Below are positions 37,141-49,367 of a DNA stretch of 64,000 nucleotides, one piece after another; the stretch's first letter is position 1; each line of letters opens with the position of its first letter. The stretch comes from Beaufortia kweichowensis (taxonomy: Eukaryota > Chordata > Actinopteri > Cypriniformes > Gastromyzontidae), in NCBI GenBank assembly GCA_019155185.1, contig CM032801.1, forward strand, positions 2,314,079 through 2,378,078, read 5' to 3'. The notes beneath the pieces were generated by a model that did not search any database, was not told the origin of the DNA, and saw only the letters and a program-made list of their open reading frames with translations. The position numbers and the translations under genes are program-made.

Positions 37141-37849
37141 GAGCAAAAACAATTGGACATTAACCATCAGAATATTATTATGCAAACATAAACCGAACCA
37201 GACCGGATCATAGAGCATTTCCACTAATAATTATGTATTCGTTTAATATATTTAAAACTCCCTAAGATATTATAGACTAGAGAAACGGTACGAACAAATT
37301 ATACAGGCACATTCATCACTTTCACTGTCACTCTCCTTCCTGATTGTCCGGCTCATGGTGAGCAGCTGTTGTATTGCATTTCAGCTTCCAACACATATAA
37401 CCCAACATCTGCTGTATTTCCCATTACAGTGGCCAACCATTCCACCCATTTCATTATACCCTCCACTGGCTTCTGAGCACAACATTGTACATCAGTAAAT
37501 ATTTTAAAGTAAAGAGAGAGACAAATGTATAGTTATATGTATCATATACATTGAATGTTTGTATATTGTGAGGTCTGAAATTCTGAGATTATGAGCTATA
37601 ATGATTTCATTTTAACTGTGTGTTCATTTTAAAATATATTATCAGCATAAAAATAAAAAAATAAAAAGAATTTCTAATGCTTAATGTTGAAACTGTTTAT
37701 TAATAAATTAACCTTAATAAACATTTTACTAAGTCCTAATAAAATATTACATTTTTTTATTTTTAATTTTAATAAAATAATTTAAAAATATAAAAACTGT
37801 TACAGTAAAAAATAATAAAATTACTTTTTTTATTATTTTTAGATAAATT

Positions 37850-37988
37850 AGTCAAATAGTACATCTTGAGTCTTTGCCTTTTCATCAATTTATAGTTTGT
37901 CATGATTATTTAATAATTCAACTATGAAATATTAAAGTGAATAGGGAAATAACCCTGATGTTCCTCCTGAAGAATGATGACAGGTTAA
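37850..37988. mobile_element. TTAA MITE, copy 2, 5'-truncated
   Basis: Only the right half is present: ATAGTTTGTCATGATTA, ATATTAAAGTGAATAGGG, GTTCCTCCTGAAGAAT and GACAGGTTAA. The left end cannot be found. Confidence 0.7.
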
Positions 37989-38149
37989 AATGTTTTTTTC
38001 TAGAAAACACCTTATTTTGTACATATACATTATTTAAAGTTATAGATTTATTATTGTATGATTTAAATGCATATTACTTGAAAAGTTTATCATAGGTAGA
38101 AATATAGATAGTGAAATATCGGCAGTGTTCACACAAGTGCACACACACA

Positions 38150-38440
38150 CACATACCCACAGCGATGCCTCTCTTCCGATTAGGTGAGCTCTCAGGAGAG
38201 TCATTGGGTACAAAGCGTTAACATCTGGCATCCATTACAGCCCCAGATCAGTTGTGATTTGTCCATATGATGACTCTGGCCTTGCCAGACGTGGGGGGCT
38301 CGAATCCTCCACGCTGCCGACAGACCAGCGCTGCTGTCACTTCTGTTTTCACACCAGTGCACAGCACACACTATAATTAGCTCTGCTGGACTGAGCCGCA
38401 CACACAGATAACACTGAGACACATACATGATGCTTCGTGT
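38150..38440. other. balanced-GC block, candidate conserved non-coding element
   Basis: Low-repeat DNA next to a short CA tract (38137-38152). A tRNA-like B-box at about 38289-38300 was considered and rejected. Confidence 0.3.
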
Positions 38441-39049
38441 TGTACCTATATGTCAATCAACTTGTTGTCAAAGCCATTTACTTATGAAAAACGTATATTT
38501 ATATACACACATTAAACAAAGTGCACTATATACCAACAGCTGTGATGTAAAACATCTGCTCACATATAGCAGCTACTGTGTATATCGCTGCATACCGTGA
38601 CATATAGTATTGGAATATTAATTTTATGGCAATACAGTATGTCATGCACTACATCTTGATATTATACAATGATTTTTCTAAATAAACAATGTTTTAAAGT
38701 TTGTTTCTGATTTTAAAAGTAGAAATACAGTTTATTTGATACAATACAGCACATCCTCTCATACATCATTGTGATATATATCATGAAAGTAAAACATTAT
38801 ATGAACATATTTAGTTTGTGTGAGTGTTTTTATTTTGCTTTTTAATCTTAATCTTCATGTTGACCCGGCTTCAAATGTTTAAGGTTATGTTTATCATCTT
38901 CCAACACAGCTGTCTGTCGCCTTTCAAAATCACCTTTCTTGTGTTTTTTCACAAGTTGGTTTAATGTAAGCACATGAACTGAAATACTGCATGTTTGTTT
39001 AACTAGAAACTGTCACTTATTTAATGTTATTCACACTCGCCTACCGTGA

Positions 39050-39560
39050 CCAATTTCTTTTGGCACATGGCCAGCAGTATCAGTCTTGCCAAAACCTACC
39101 TGGGCTCAAGCGGTCCTGAAAGAAGTGTGAAAAGCTTTGCATCACAACGTCTGGTATAGCCTGACGTGTACAAAGCCTGTGGATCATAGATCACTCCTTT
39201 TGGCATTTCAATCTACAACCTTATCAATGCAGATCTTTAGCCACTTGACAACACGGTCATGTTACGCTCTACATGGTATTATTAGCACTTTTCACTATAC
39301 GTGAACAAGCTTACATCTGCATCCATTCTTTTTTTGTCCCGTGCTGTGCGTGGCAGGTCCGTTCAGCCAAACTGTCAGCATCTCAGCCATCTCACTGTTA
39401 ACATCGGCCGGTACGAGCTGACAGCCAGCCATTTACCAAAGGACCGCATGATGTGCCCCTAATTACCGTACACCACTCCCCTTTGTGCGTGTGATGAAGT
39501 AGTCACTGTATCAATTCTGTTCAATCAGATTTGTTTGAGATAATGTGTCTCTGGAGAGGC
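39050..39560. other. balanced-GC block, candidate conserved non-coding element
   Basis: High-complexity non-coding sequence with CCTAATTACC near 39456. No open frame of interest. Confidence 0.3.
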
Positions 39561-40799
39561 GATCCATACGCTTGCCGAGAATCGGCACACATTATTTCTC
39601 TGCTGGTAGCGATTTGTATACATTCTGTAAATATTTTCTTATAATATGTTTTCATTTACAGTGTAAAGAACCATGCACATATAATAATCCTGTTTTATGC
39701 CAGCACTCTTTCTGTGCGTTTAAAATATTTTGTTAAACAATGTCTCCTGCAGTGAAGGGCACTGCCATACTGTCCTATGCCAAGACATGAGCTGGCACAA
39801 ACATCAAGCTTTATAGACATCTAGAATCTCGCTTTATCTTTTCTTAAACTTTTTATCAGCTGTGCCACATAAAACGAATCTGCATGAATGACTGTTTGCA
39901 AGTTGTCTTAAAGAGTCGTAAAAGATGAGTAAAAGACTTTTCCACTTTACTGACAACACATAAAAACAACTAAAATAAAACTTTTTTGTGTACTACCATT
40001 TGTTATTAAGGCTTCTAATCTCTGGTGCTTTACTCTTTATTAGTTCTTCAACATTTTTAAAGAAAACGCAGTAGTGAAATACTAATGAGGTAAATCTTTT
40101 TTATATTCCTATTTCCCTCTATAAGTGAACTATAAGTAAGCAGTTTGTAAGCTGTTTTCTCCAGTATAAGCAGTGTAGCTTTGATGTACTAAAACAACAT
40201 TAATCTAGTTGTTTAAGCATCCCGAACAGCCTGGCACAGCAACTTTGTCTCATCCAACGACATGACTTTTGGGAAGAGATACCTGTTTTTCTAGTGAATG
40301 GCTAGGGAGTGTTCAAGAAATCAATTTGCAAACAGACAGAAAATCTGTTTTTACACACTTTAGGTTTAAGTATTATTCTGTCATCTACATTATTGCAAAT
40401 CCAATAATGAATGATGTTAGCAGTGAATGCAACATTTACATGAATGATGGACAATTTATAGATATAAATGGACAATTTACAGATATAAAAAAACATTGAT
40501 GCAATATCATTCTGTCAAAAAAGCCCCAAAAGGATAGTTTCAAACCCAGACGGTAATTATCTGTGCTCAGGTTTACAGTGACTAGTGACAATAGAGGAAA
40601 GTAAATCACACACAGAATTGAGAGTCAAAACAAACTGAAACATTGCATCCCCAGCACACCATTGGTCAGTCCCACCCCGAACTCACACCATTTGTTAACA
40701 AGTTGGACCACTTAAACAAAGAAATGTTAAAAAATAAATTTAAATAGAATGACTTATCGTCATAAGCATCGAAAAGGTTTTGACCATATTTCTTCTTGA

Positions 40800-41180
40800 A
40801 TAAATATCTGAGTGTACCACGGTGACTCCATGTATCCCCACATCACCCAGAGCATGTTCACCCCATGCAACATTTGCCCTGGCAGCTTTCAAGCATGTGT
40901 CGGACTACAATTTAAATAAATACACATCCTTTGATCACACCTGCTCCCAGAAACCTCCCTCTCTCCGAGCAGAAGGCCGGGTGGCACGAGGACCCTGCTT
41001 GTTGGCGGTTGACAATCAAGGACATTTCGTTTTCAGCAATATCAGGGCAGTAACATTCTCCCTGGGAGTCCCTTATCCATAGGCTACTGGCAGACAGACA
41101 AACACTCAGTGACAGCCATTTATGGCCAACTAGTGAACGCCATCTGTCAGACACAGTAGGAGGACATTACCGAGCGCAGA
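40800..41180. other. balanced-GC block, candidate conserved non-coding element
   Basis: Low-repeat; an 86-codon frame on plus and an 80-codon frame on minus overlap, neither with a domain. Confidence 0.3.
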
Positions 41181-41249
41181 ACTGAGAGCCTCGCTCTTTT
41201 ATGTTGTCGTATTTAGAGTAAAAAGGGACACCAAATGCTGACTTGGATG

Positions 41250-42340
41250 TTGTAGATTGACTAACACAAAAAGAATCTGCTTCTCTGTCATTTTGCTCCA
41301 GGGTTTTGCTCTGCTGTTTAGCTTGTAATTTAGTTATCGCCAATGAAGTCTTTTCAGGACGAATGTTGATAAATTATCAATTTAAACGAGGACGAGTCTC
41401 TGGTCCTTAAGCCGAAGAAAACTGTAAATTGGTCCGATCTTAAAAGGTAGATAGATCTCTAGACTAATAAAGCCGCTCCAGGCCGGATTTCAGCACGGCA
41501 CTTAAATAATACCAGCGTATAGCAGCGTGAACAAAAGGAAACGTGGACATTACTGCTTTAACTGCACAATTAACATGCAAATGAGCGGTGACACTAATGG
41601 CTGTTGCAAAACGCTCTTATGATGGAAATATGCTTTCTGTTTTGGCTGTATGGGATAAACATTTGTCTATGAAATCAGCTGATGACAGGCCTTAGGCATT
41701 CCCCAGGGGCAGTGCAAAACAGCTCTGCACCTGCCACCTAATTCAGCCCAGGACATGCAGTCGAGTTACTGGCAGGCATAATGAACTGCATTCATCCTGT
41801 CAGTAGAGTCAATAACTTATCCCCACAACTGCTTTTGTTCTAGCCGAAGCTTGCGGGTTCCTCCGATGTGCCCCATGCCCTTATTCAACTGAAATTTATT
41901 TTCAATTGCAGCCCCCGGTGTTGCCCGGCACAAGCCTGGCTTTGACGGGACTCTCTTTAGCCCTGGGCCTGGATCTTTGTTAGTGTCCACATCCATTGTT
42001 CGAGACCTTTGAGCGGTCGGATGGTAATAAGGCCGCTCTCGAAAGTGTAAAATCTCGAGTGTTTCCAGTAACAGGTGTGTCGGCCGATGAGGACAACCCA
42101 TTTGTCATGTCGAAAAAGAAAGGGCTACACTTAACGTAGCTGTCTTTTCGACAGCGGCCGCGGGGAAATTGCCCGGGAGCATGGGAGTCTCTTACAACCC
42201 AGCTTGACCCCTTCTGAGTTTACGGTTGACAATCTGGTGCCTTCTGAGCTTTGACGCATTTGTTGTATGCTAACTATGTGATGTATTGCGTGAAATCGGT
42301 ACAAGGCGGCCAGTTTACCACGTCAAAACTATCAAATGCA
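41250..42340. promoter_or_regulatory. candidate regulatory block downstream of olig3, with octamer
   Basis: About 1.1 kb of low-repeat, balanced-GC DNA. A perfect octamer ATGCAAAT lies at 41575-41582, and GAACAAAAGG (Sox-like) some 40 bases upstream. CpG-rich around 42140-42175. Inferred as regulatory from composition and position only. Confidence 0.35.
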
Positions 42341-43629
42341 TCTGATGATCATTCGACACATTAAGTCAATCATTTAGTGCCATTTTTTAGAATTACTTGC
42401 CGTGCATTATATGAAGTAAAATGAGCTTGGTTAACCTCATCGTTGTTAACTTAGAAACATGCTCCTTGGAAAAGTTTGAAAAGGAGCTGCAAACAAACAC
42501 GTTATCATAACAATCAGAATGGCTAATGAAGCACCAGCAGGAAAGGAGTTTATTAACCACCAAACTGTAATTAAAGGAAACAAAGGGAGACGCATGGAGC
42601 GAAAAATACCATGAGGCGACTCATTTACTTTCAAGCCAGTGTGTGAGAATTGCTTTGCGCGACGCTCTCATTGGCTACATCGGCGCTCTCACAGATGCTT
42701 TTTTGGAAGACATAACACATAAACACAGACTTTGAGAAATGACAGATTTTGACTCTGAAAGCGAACGATAGTACACCACATGCTGATTTCCATTTTGCTT
42801 GCCTGCAGCTTGGGCACTCCTTGTAATACAAAACAATCCTGAAGCAAGATTAGGTAGCCCATTATGAGATACTCGCCTAACGCTAAGCATTAAACTTTGC
42901 TACAGACAGGAACGATACATGCGGCTTAAAGTCACGTTAAGGAGAGGTGTGCTATTACTTTTTAAGCAGTCAGGTGTAAAAATGTTATCTCTTACAAAGA
43001 ATATTTCAGAGACTTGGGGGTGGGATATCATGATTTAGGCTGGTGTGTAGCCACTCAGTTTAGCATAGCAACATGCTAACAACCGCTCAAGATGCCAGCA
43101 TCCTGACGACGGGATAGCAGTGCCCTGGTAACCACTCATAACATCACATTGCCAAAGGTCGCACAGACAAACCCCTCAACATCTCAATTCAGCTACATAC
43201 TAAATCTAGTCTTTGCTACACAGACATTTCATAAAACATTTTTTTAAGATATTTGAAAGTAAATTTGGACTGGCATTGACAATAACAATGTTTACATGAT
43301 GATTTGTACGTTGTATTTTCTTTTTCAGGTTGGTTTGTGATTCTTTGTTTGTAACATTATTTACATTCTATAGACATCTGCAAAGGCAGATGTTGTAACA
43401 TCAGCACAACTGTGCAGCTTTAATGCTGTATTTTATTTATAAAGAACTCAAAAAATTATACTTTATACTTTAACACTGTTTTTTTACTTCAGCTGCCTTT
43501 CAAGCAGTGCTGTTTCCAACTGGAAATGAAAATCTAGTTAATTTTGTCTCTTAGTTCATCAGATTTATGGAGAAATATACATTTATTCATTTGAAAAATC
43601 AATAGATAAATAATGCTTTACACAGTCGT

Positions 43630-44040
43630 ACAATTCCATTTACACTTTACTGCTTTTCTCCCATCTGGCTCCCGTCCTGGCCAGTGTTCATACACTGTTT
43701 GTAGTCCCTAAAAACAAAGTGTAAAACTAGCTCATCATTCTCACTCAGCCTCTTCTGGTTACTTGTCTAAAAAGAGACTTGATCCCCTCAACGAGTTAGT
43801 TACAAAGAGCTTTTTAATCCTTCGCCTCATTTACATCTCCCAAGAATAGAGTCCTGAATATAAAATCTTCTGCATTTAGGGTCCTGTAATCTCTCTGATG
43901 TTTTCTTCTCCCATTCCCATATGAACAATTAACTTGTAATCTCCACAAACATACATTCAGCTGCTCCTGTGAGTCTGTGAAAGGCCCCGAGAGACCGCCT
44001 TTGTGCTTCCAATGCAACTTAATAATGTTGTTCTCTCCTG
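43630..44040. other. moderate-complexity block, candidate conserved non-coding element
   Basis: Pyrimidine-rich, low-repeat sequence 900 bp beyond the olig3 transcript end. No exon structure seen. Confidence 0.25.
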
Positions 44041-44930
44041 ATTGCTAAGAAAATATTCTGCCATTTTTTTTATTAATTAATTATTAATAAGAGAAAATGC
44101 ACTGTGTATGATATTACAATTTCTAATATGGAATTCATAAACCGGTTAACCAAATAAAGCTTGTATTTGGTTAGGTTTAGGGTTTGTATGTGTTTTTATT
44201 TAAAAAACATAATCATAATAATTATTAACATGTTATTTTAAATGTTTGGTGATTGTACTTTGGTCTTGCCGTTTACATGTGATTTAGCCTATTAATAAAA
44301 ATAATAATAGGCTACTAATATAAATAAGTGGTTTTAAATTACTGCAATAAATAATTTCATATAATAAAATGAATCATGAAATTATTTAAATTAATTTTGC
44401 AGTGTCAATCCCCATCACCCAGTGTGCTGCTGTATGAAGAACTTTGTTTGCTATTATTGTCTGATAACGCATTATTAAATCTATAAACATCCATGTTTTT
44501 ATGTCTTTACTGGCATGCACAATAAGGGATTTAAGGCTCAACATACAAACTGCTAAACATTTTATACTGTATCACTGAATTAACATTTAATCTTTTTTTA
44601 TAAATGTATTATTTTAATAAATTAATTACATTCTGTGGCATATTTATTTTACAGCCTATGATTTCTAAATGTACATATTAAGTTTCTTTGTTGTGTAAAA
44701 CCTTTGATTTTGTAGGAATACAAAAATAAACTTTAATATCTTATTTACTACAATTTATATTGTAACTAGGTTCTGTCACTTGTCACTATTTTCTATAACC
44801 ATTTATATTTTGTGATAGACTATACAGTATATATTCTGGCAAGACCACAATGAACATTTATTTTTCAATCAAAGGGATGACAAGTTATAAAAGTATAGTT
44901 TAAATGGGGACAAAGAAAACAGATACAGAT
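44041..44930. other. AT-rich DNA downstream of olig3
   Basis: Very AT-rich; I see nothing specific in it. Confidence 0.5.
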
Positions 44931-44931
44931 T

Positions 44932-45786
44932 CTTTTATACGGTAACTTTTTATTGAAATTTCATCCAGCATCACTGGGCAATAATAAATATCTCATTTGT
45001 CAACAAGAATGTACAAAAATAAAGACCACGGCAATTTCTCTGGAATTACAAAAACAAATCCCAAAAAACATGCTTATGTTTAAATAAGATGCCATGCTTA
45101 GGGATTTCAAATAAATTTACGACACAGAAGAAACAAGACTGGGAGTTCAACTATTATTTAAAGTGAAGTGATGAAAAGAGATATAATAACAACACGATCT
45201 AAATCCATATTTTATCCAAAATGCCATTACACAATCCTTGTTACAAGGAACACATGTGGGATTTGACTTTCATACCCTTTTCAAAAAGATACGTGCATGC
45301 AACTGTCCCACATCACATGATCAACAAGTAGCCAAACCTTGCGGTGTTCATCATTTCCACCAACACGTTTTAATACTGTTTTAAAGAGAACCCTAATTCA
45401 TATATCTCATTGTTTTAGAGTAGAAGCCATAACCCCAGTGACTGCATTAGTTTGGCGGAAACTGTGGTAACCATGGCAAATTTTGCAAGGGAAGTGCTCG
45501 CGTTTCCAGGGCAATTTCAAACACGGTTTCCACCTCATATAGAACAATTTACAGTGAATGTGCACAGAGCCTCACGGGCCCCTATACATTATTTACAGCG
45601 TGTTATGCAGCACATACTCCATAACTATAAAGTAGTTACCTTACAATGCATTGGATGAGATCCTTGTTACAAGGACGATGTTGTGAGTTCGTAAGGAGTC
45701 AAACAAACAGACAGACAGACAAACACATCATGCTAAGCTCGAGTCCAGTCCATTCACAATTTACAGTACATTGACACGACTCACAT
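44932..45786 (-). other. olig3: olig3 3' UTR (inferred)
   Basis: Runs from the stop codon to just past AATAAA on the minus strand at 44954-44949. The length is plausible for an OLIG3 transcript. It includes a short CAGA/AACAGAC repeat at 45705-45722. Confidence 0.6.
44949..44954 (-). terminator. poly(A) signal AATAAA of olig3
   Basis: Canonical hexamer on the gene strand, about 835 bases past the stop. No other canonical signal on that strand was noticed nearer the stop. Confidence 0.6.
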
Positions 45787-46557
45787 TCACTTCATCACGT
45801 CCTTGTTTTCTGTGGAAAGCCTCGTCAGTCCTGTTGTAGTAATGGGAATGTGAGGAGGTGGAGGTACCTGGCAAATAGTGCACGGGCAAGGTAAGCCTGC
45901 CCAGTGCTGAAAACTGCCACCGAGCTGCAGCGGAGGCGTAGGCGTGCTTTTCATCAACGAATGCGGCCCCCTGATGGAGCTAAGTCCCGGTAAAGTGGTG
46001 GAGGTGGACGAGGACAGCGCGCTCCCGAGGAGAGGATGCACCTGGTGCGCCGCGCTCGCAGAGTGCGCGCCGCTGTGGCTCACCGTCCCGCAATGAAACG
46101 CCGAGTGGTGACTCCCGTAAATCTCTCCCACCAGCCTCTTCATCTCGTCCAGAGAGCTCGTCAGCATCAGGATGTAGTTTCTGGCCAGCAGAAGGGTGGC
46201 GATTTTGGAGAGCTTTCTCACAGACGGGCCGTGCGCGTAAGGCATGACCTCACGGAGCCCGTCCATCGCCAGGTTCAAGTCGTGCATCCTCTTGCGCTCT
46301 CTGCCGTTGATTTTTAAACGCAGCTGCTGGATCTCTTCCTCCGTGACTTGCTTCTTGAGTTTGTACTTGCTGCCGGAAGGCGACTTGGAGAAATGCTCGC
46401 TCGTCATCTTCTGGAGGAGCTCGCTTTGCGTGGAGGACACTGAACTCAGGCGTCCGTCTTGTGCGTGGTGGTGGTGGTGGTGGTGGTGATGATCGCGGAG
46501 GTACATACCATCCATATCTGGAGAGGAAGCTCTGCTAGAGCTGGAGTCCGAATTCAT
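45787..46557 (-). CDS. olig3: Olig3, oligodendrocyte-lineage-family bHLH transcription factor
   Basis: Olig3 is a nuclear, E-box-binding bHLH factor that specifies dorsal neural-tube and hindbrain progenitors. This is a single-exon gene, as usual for the OLIG family, of 256 residues (human OLIG3: 272). The N-terminus is the family signature MNSDSSSSRASSPDMD, followed by nine histidines (residues 23-31). The bHLH lies at about 80-142: the basic part NGRERKRMHDLN, then helix 1, loop YAHGPSVRKLSK and helix 2 LLLARNYILML. The C-terminal HWAGLPCPCTICQ block separates Olig3 from Olig1 and is shared with Olig2/3; the N-terminus and the HHSAFHCGTV stretch point to Olig3. The first ATG is used, 209 bases after a TATA box. 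All key DNA-contact and dimer residues are present and there is no sign of damage. Confidence 0.97.
   Translation of the reverse strand: MNSDSSSSRASSPDMDGMYLRDHHHHHHHHHAQDGRLSSVSSTQSELLQKMTSEHFSKSPSGSKYKLKKQVTEEEIQQLRLKINGRERKRMHDLNLAMDGLREVMPYAHGPSVRKLSKIATLLLARNYILMLTSSLDEMKRLVGEIYGSHHSAFHCGTVSHSGAHSASAAHQVHPLLGSALSSSTSTTLPGLSSIRGPHSLMKSTPTPPLQLGGSFQHWAGLPCPCTICQVPPPPHIPITTTGLTRLSTENKDVMK
46465..46491 (-). repeat. CAC/CAT triplet run coding nine histidines in Olig3
   Basis: Pure histidine codons (CAT and CAC). A histidine-rich stretch at this place is known in OLIG3 of other vertebrates, where it is interrupted; here it is uninterrupted. Confidence 0.9.
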
Positions 46558-46765
46558 TTTATGGCTGCGCTTGGGTAGGAGGTTGTCTCTTTTTCTCGGA
46601 TTGTTTCAAGTATTTGAAGTCACTCCTGCTTGATCACCTGATTTATCCCCCTGGAGACTTTGTTTTTCTTTGCAGTAGGTTTGGTATAGACCGAGGCCTG
46701 TTGCCTGGCTTAATTTCGTTGCGATGTGCACCTCTTGCTCTGTGGCGACGCATCACAGCGCTCTG

Positions 46766-46773
46766 TATTTATA
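46766..46773 (-). promoter_or_regulatory. TATA box of olig3
   Basis: TATAAATA on the minus strand, 209 bases before the ATG. A start of transcription around 46735-46742 would give a 5' UTR of about 180 bases. Upstream sequence to about 47,000 is balanced in GC and probably the proximal promoter. Confidence 0.65.
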
Positions 46774-46999
46774 GTGCTTCTTGAGAGGGCCAAACAAAAG
46801 GAGCCCCTCTATTCATAACGGTCTTGTTAGGATGACGTCCCCATTATCTGGAGCGGTGTGCTTTGACTGTCCCATTGACCAAAGGAGCATCTATTCACAT
46901 TCATTGTAATGACACCATGGGGACACTTCAGCCCAGGAGATACAGCCTCTGAAACTTTGGAAATACTTTTGCGCACTTAAGAATTCACAGCGCACCCTG

Positions 47000-48480
47000 C
47001 ACCATTCATTTAATTTGATTTCACGGATTATGCATGTAAATGTAATTTATGTATGTAATAAATGTGTGTGTATATGTATGTTTCATTTAGCTGTAAAACA
47101 AAAACAGTATAGCTACGAAACAAAACAGTAACATGTTTTAGAGCTTTTGTTAACAACAGTGGATTACATGTAATGCTGAGACACATCACGCATATAAAAT
47201 AGATCATATTCACACAGATATTGCATTAGAAAGTGTCGTGTTTGTTTCTAAATATATGTACTTCTTAGTACTGATCAGTGAATCATAACCATTTTTAATT
47301 TAAAGTTCAATATGCCGGTGTTACTCAATTATTATATTTATATGAAAAACCGATGTGTAAAGATACATTTCGGTGTAACTCTGTTAAGAAAATCTTACAA
47401 ATCAGTCCTATTACAGGATAAAAACTATTGAATGACATTTTTTTTCTGTCTTTCTATAACAGTAAAACAGTTGAACTGAATGCCTCACTGACTCTTCTAT
47501 TTAAACACACATTCTACTAATATTATAAATGTCCCTAAACCAGTTTCCCTAAAAAGTGAGAAATAGCTAAATATCACAGTTTTAGTGTGTCTATAGCTAA
47601 AATAAAACTAATATAAAGTATTCTATACAAATCACATTATAATGAGCAAAATACTTATAAACTGAACCTTTTGTTTAATCTAAAGATTATTTAACTGCAG
47701 TCATAAAAGATATGTAATTGCATTATGATGCAGAAATGAAGAGAAAACTAAATATGATCTCAAAAGGCTTCGGACTCTTTTTTTCAATAAAATAAAAGTT
47801 ATGATAGTTATTAACTTTATATCAACATGTTTTGTAAGAATTTGAATTTTATTATTTAATTATTATTCATTTTATTTTATTATAAATATTTTATTATTAT
47901 ATTATATATTATATTTTAAATAGAATTTTATTGTTATATAAAAATAATCAAGACAGACAAAATAGGAATTTGCTATTACTTCTCATGTCACTGACTTGGA
48001 AGATGAAACTGTCATCAGTGATTTACTCTTAACTTAGATTTCGGTGTGCATGGCAACTGTAAATGCTAATGCACCCCCCAATTATTATTTAAGTATTTCA
48101 TCCAAAATGTCAAGGAAAGACCAATCTTTTATACATGTTTCTTCTTTATCAGAGAATGATGTAAATAGTTAACAGTAATTGTGTTAAATTTAGAATATTT
48201 TTGTTATATAATGTATTAAATCTGAATCAATCATAACAATCATAACAAATACAAACTGATTTATCTGAGAGATGAGTACTTGAACCACTAATACAAATAA
48301 TATGTTTTATGAAACCTGTCTCCAAAACACATAGAAATGACAGATTCTCTACGTGCAGGAAAATAAGATCTCTCTTGTCATCTCTTTGGTTTTCACAGCA
48401 ATAAAAATCCTCACAAAAAAAGAGTGAAAACGTGAATTCACTGCAGCATAGTGAAAGTTGAAAAGGAATCGTTTCTCATA
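47000..48480. other. AT-rich DNA upstream of olig3
   Basis: AT-rich with an almost pure A/T stretch at 47845-47950. No gene or known repeat recognised. Confidence 0.5.
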
Positions 48481-48489
48481 AAGGTTCTG

Positions 48490-48935
48490 CAATGCAAAGA
48501 AAAGCTCGGGACTGCTTTACTCTCTCTTGGTGGCATTTGAAAGTGTAAAGCTTTGAATACCAATTGCTTGAACTGGACATATGTGAATCCCTTTTAATCC
48601 TACTAATCCTGTCTCCAAGTGTTTCTTTGTCTGTAGGGGCGACCACATAGATCTAAGTGAAAGTGTTCCTAATCCGGCCAATGTGGAAAAATGTCTCTGT
48701 GTGTGAGCGGAGGGGAGAGTTCGGAGGCGTGGAGATGGGAAGGGGGGCGTTGGAGGGATGATGTGGCTGTTGCGGGGATGTTGTGTGACGGGGGGTCTCA
48801 TTTACTCACTGCTCCTCGGAGAAGGAAACCCAAACAGCAGGAAAAGCCCCTTCAAACACACACTCCAACCCCGCTACAGTCTGCTGATCATTCCAGATCT
48901 GGTGTGAGTTTAGGTCAGACTGTATAGTTTTCTTT
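48490..48935. other. balanced-GC block, candidate conserved non-coding element
   Basis: Low-repeat DNA 1.7-2.2 kb upstream of the olig3 promoter, with open frames on both strands and no protein signature. Confidence 0.3.
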
Positions 48936-49030
48936 GGTAGTGTTTAGTGTTGCCTTTATACAGAATCAGTGCACAATTTATTTTTCACAGGGCCCATCAG
49001 CTGCAAAAATATTTGTTTATTAAGCGTTTT

Positions 49031-49367
49031 TTAACCTGATAACTGTCACAGCAGAAATTAAGTATACACATGAAAACATACAACTTTTTATTTTTAGATA
49101 TTAGATTAGATATTAGATTTGTTTACATTTTTTTAAGTCTTTTAAAAATAATAATTTTAGGTATTTTTATAAATTACAGTAACATCAACATTTTTATTAG
49201 TTTTTGTGTTTATGTTTACTGTTATAAAAATTTGTCAAATATTACAATTAAGAACTTGAGAACCTGAGTTTGTCATGATTAGATTAAAATTCTACTATAT
49301 CTAAATATTAAAGTGAATATGGAAATATAGGTGTTCCTTCTGAGGAACGGTTAACTTAAAAGGTTAA
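49031..49367. mobile_element. TTAA MITE, copy 3
   Basis: Begins TTAACCTGATAACTGTCAC and ends AAGGTTAA; the right inverted repeat is damaged. The internal GTTCCTTCTGAGGAACGG matches the other copies. Confidence 0.8.

Noticed and set aside
38285..38312. tRNA-like B-box / T-arm (GGCTCGAATCC)
   Set aside because: No A-box, anticodon stem or acceptor stem could be fitted upstream, so it is not a tRNA gene.
46036..46489. Two plus-strand open frames of 93 and 81 codons
   Set aside because: Both are antisense shadows of the olig3 bHLH coding sequence; one ends in Trp repeats that mirror the histidine run.
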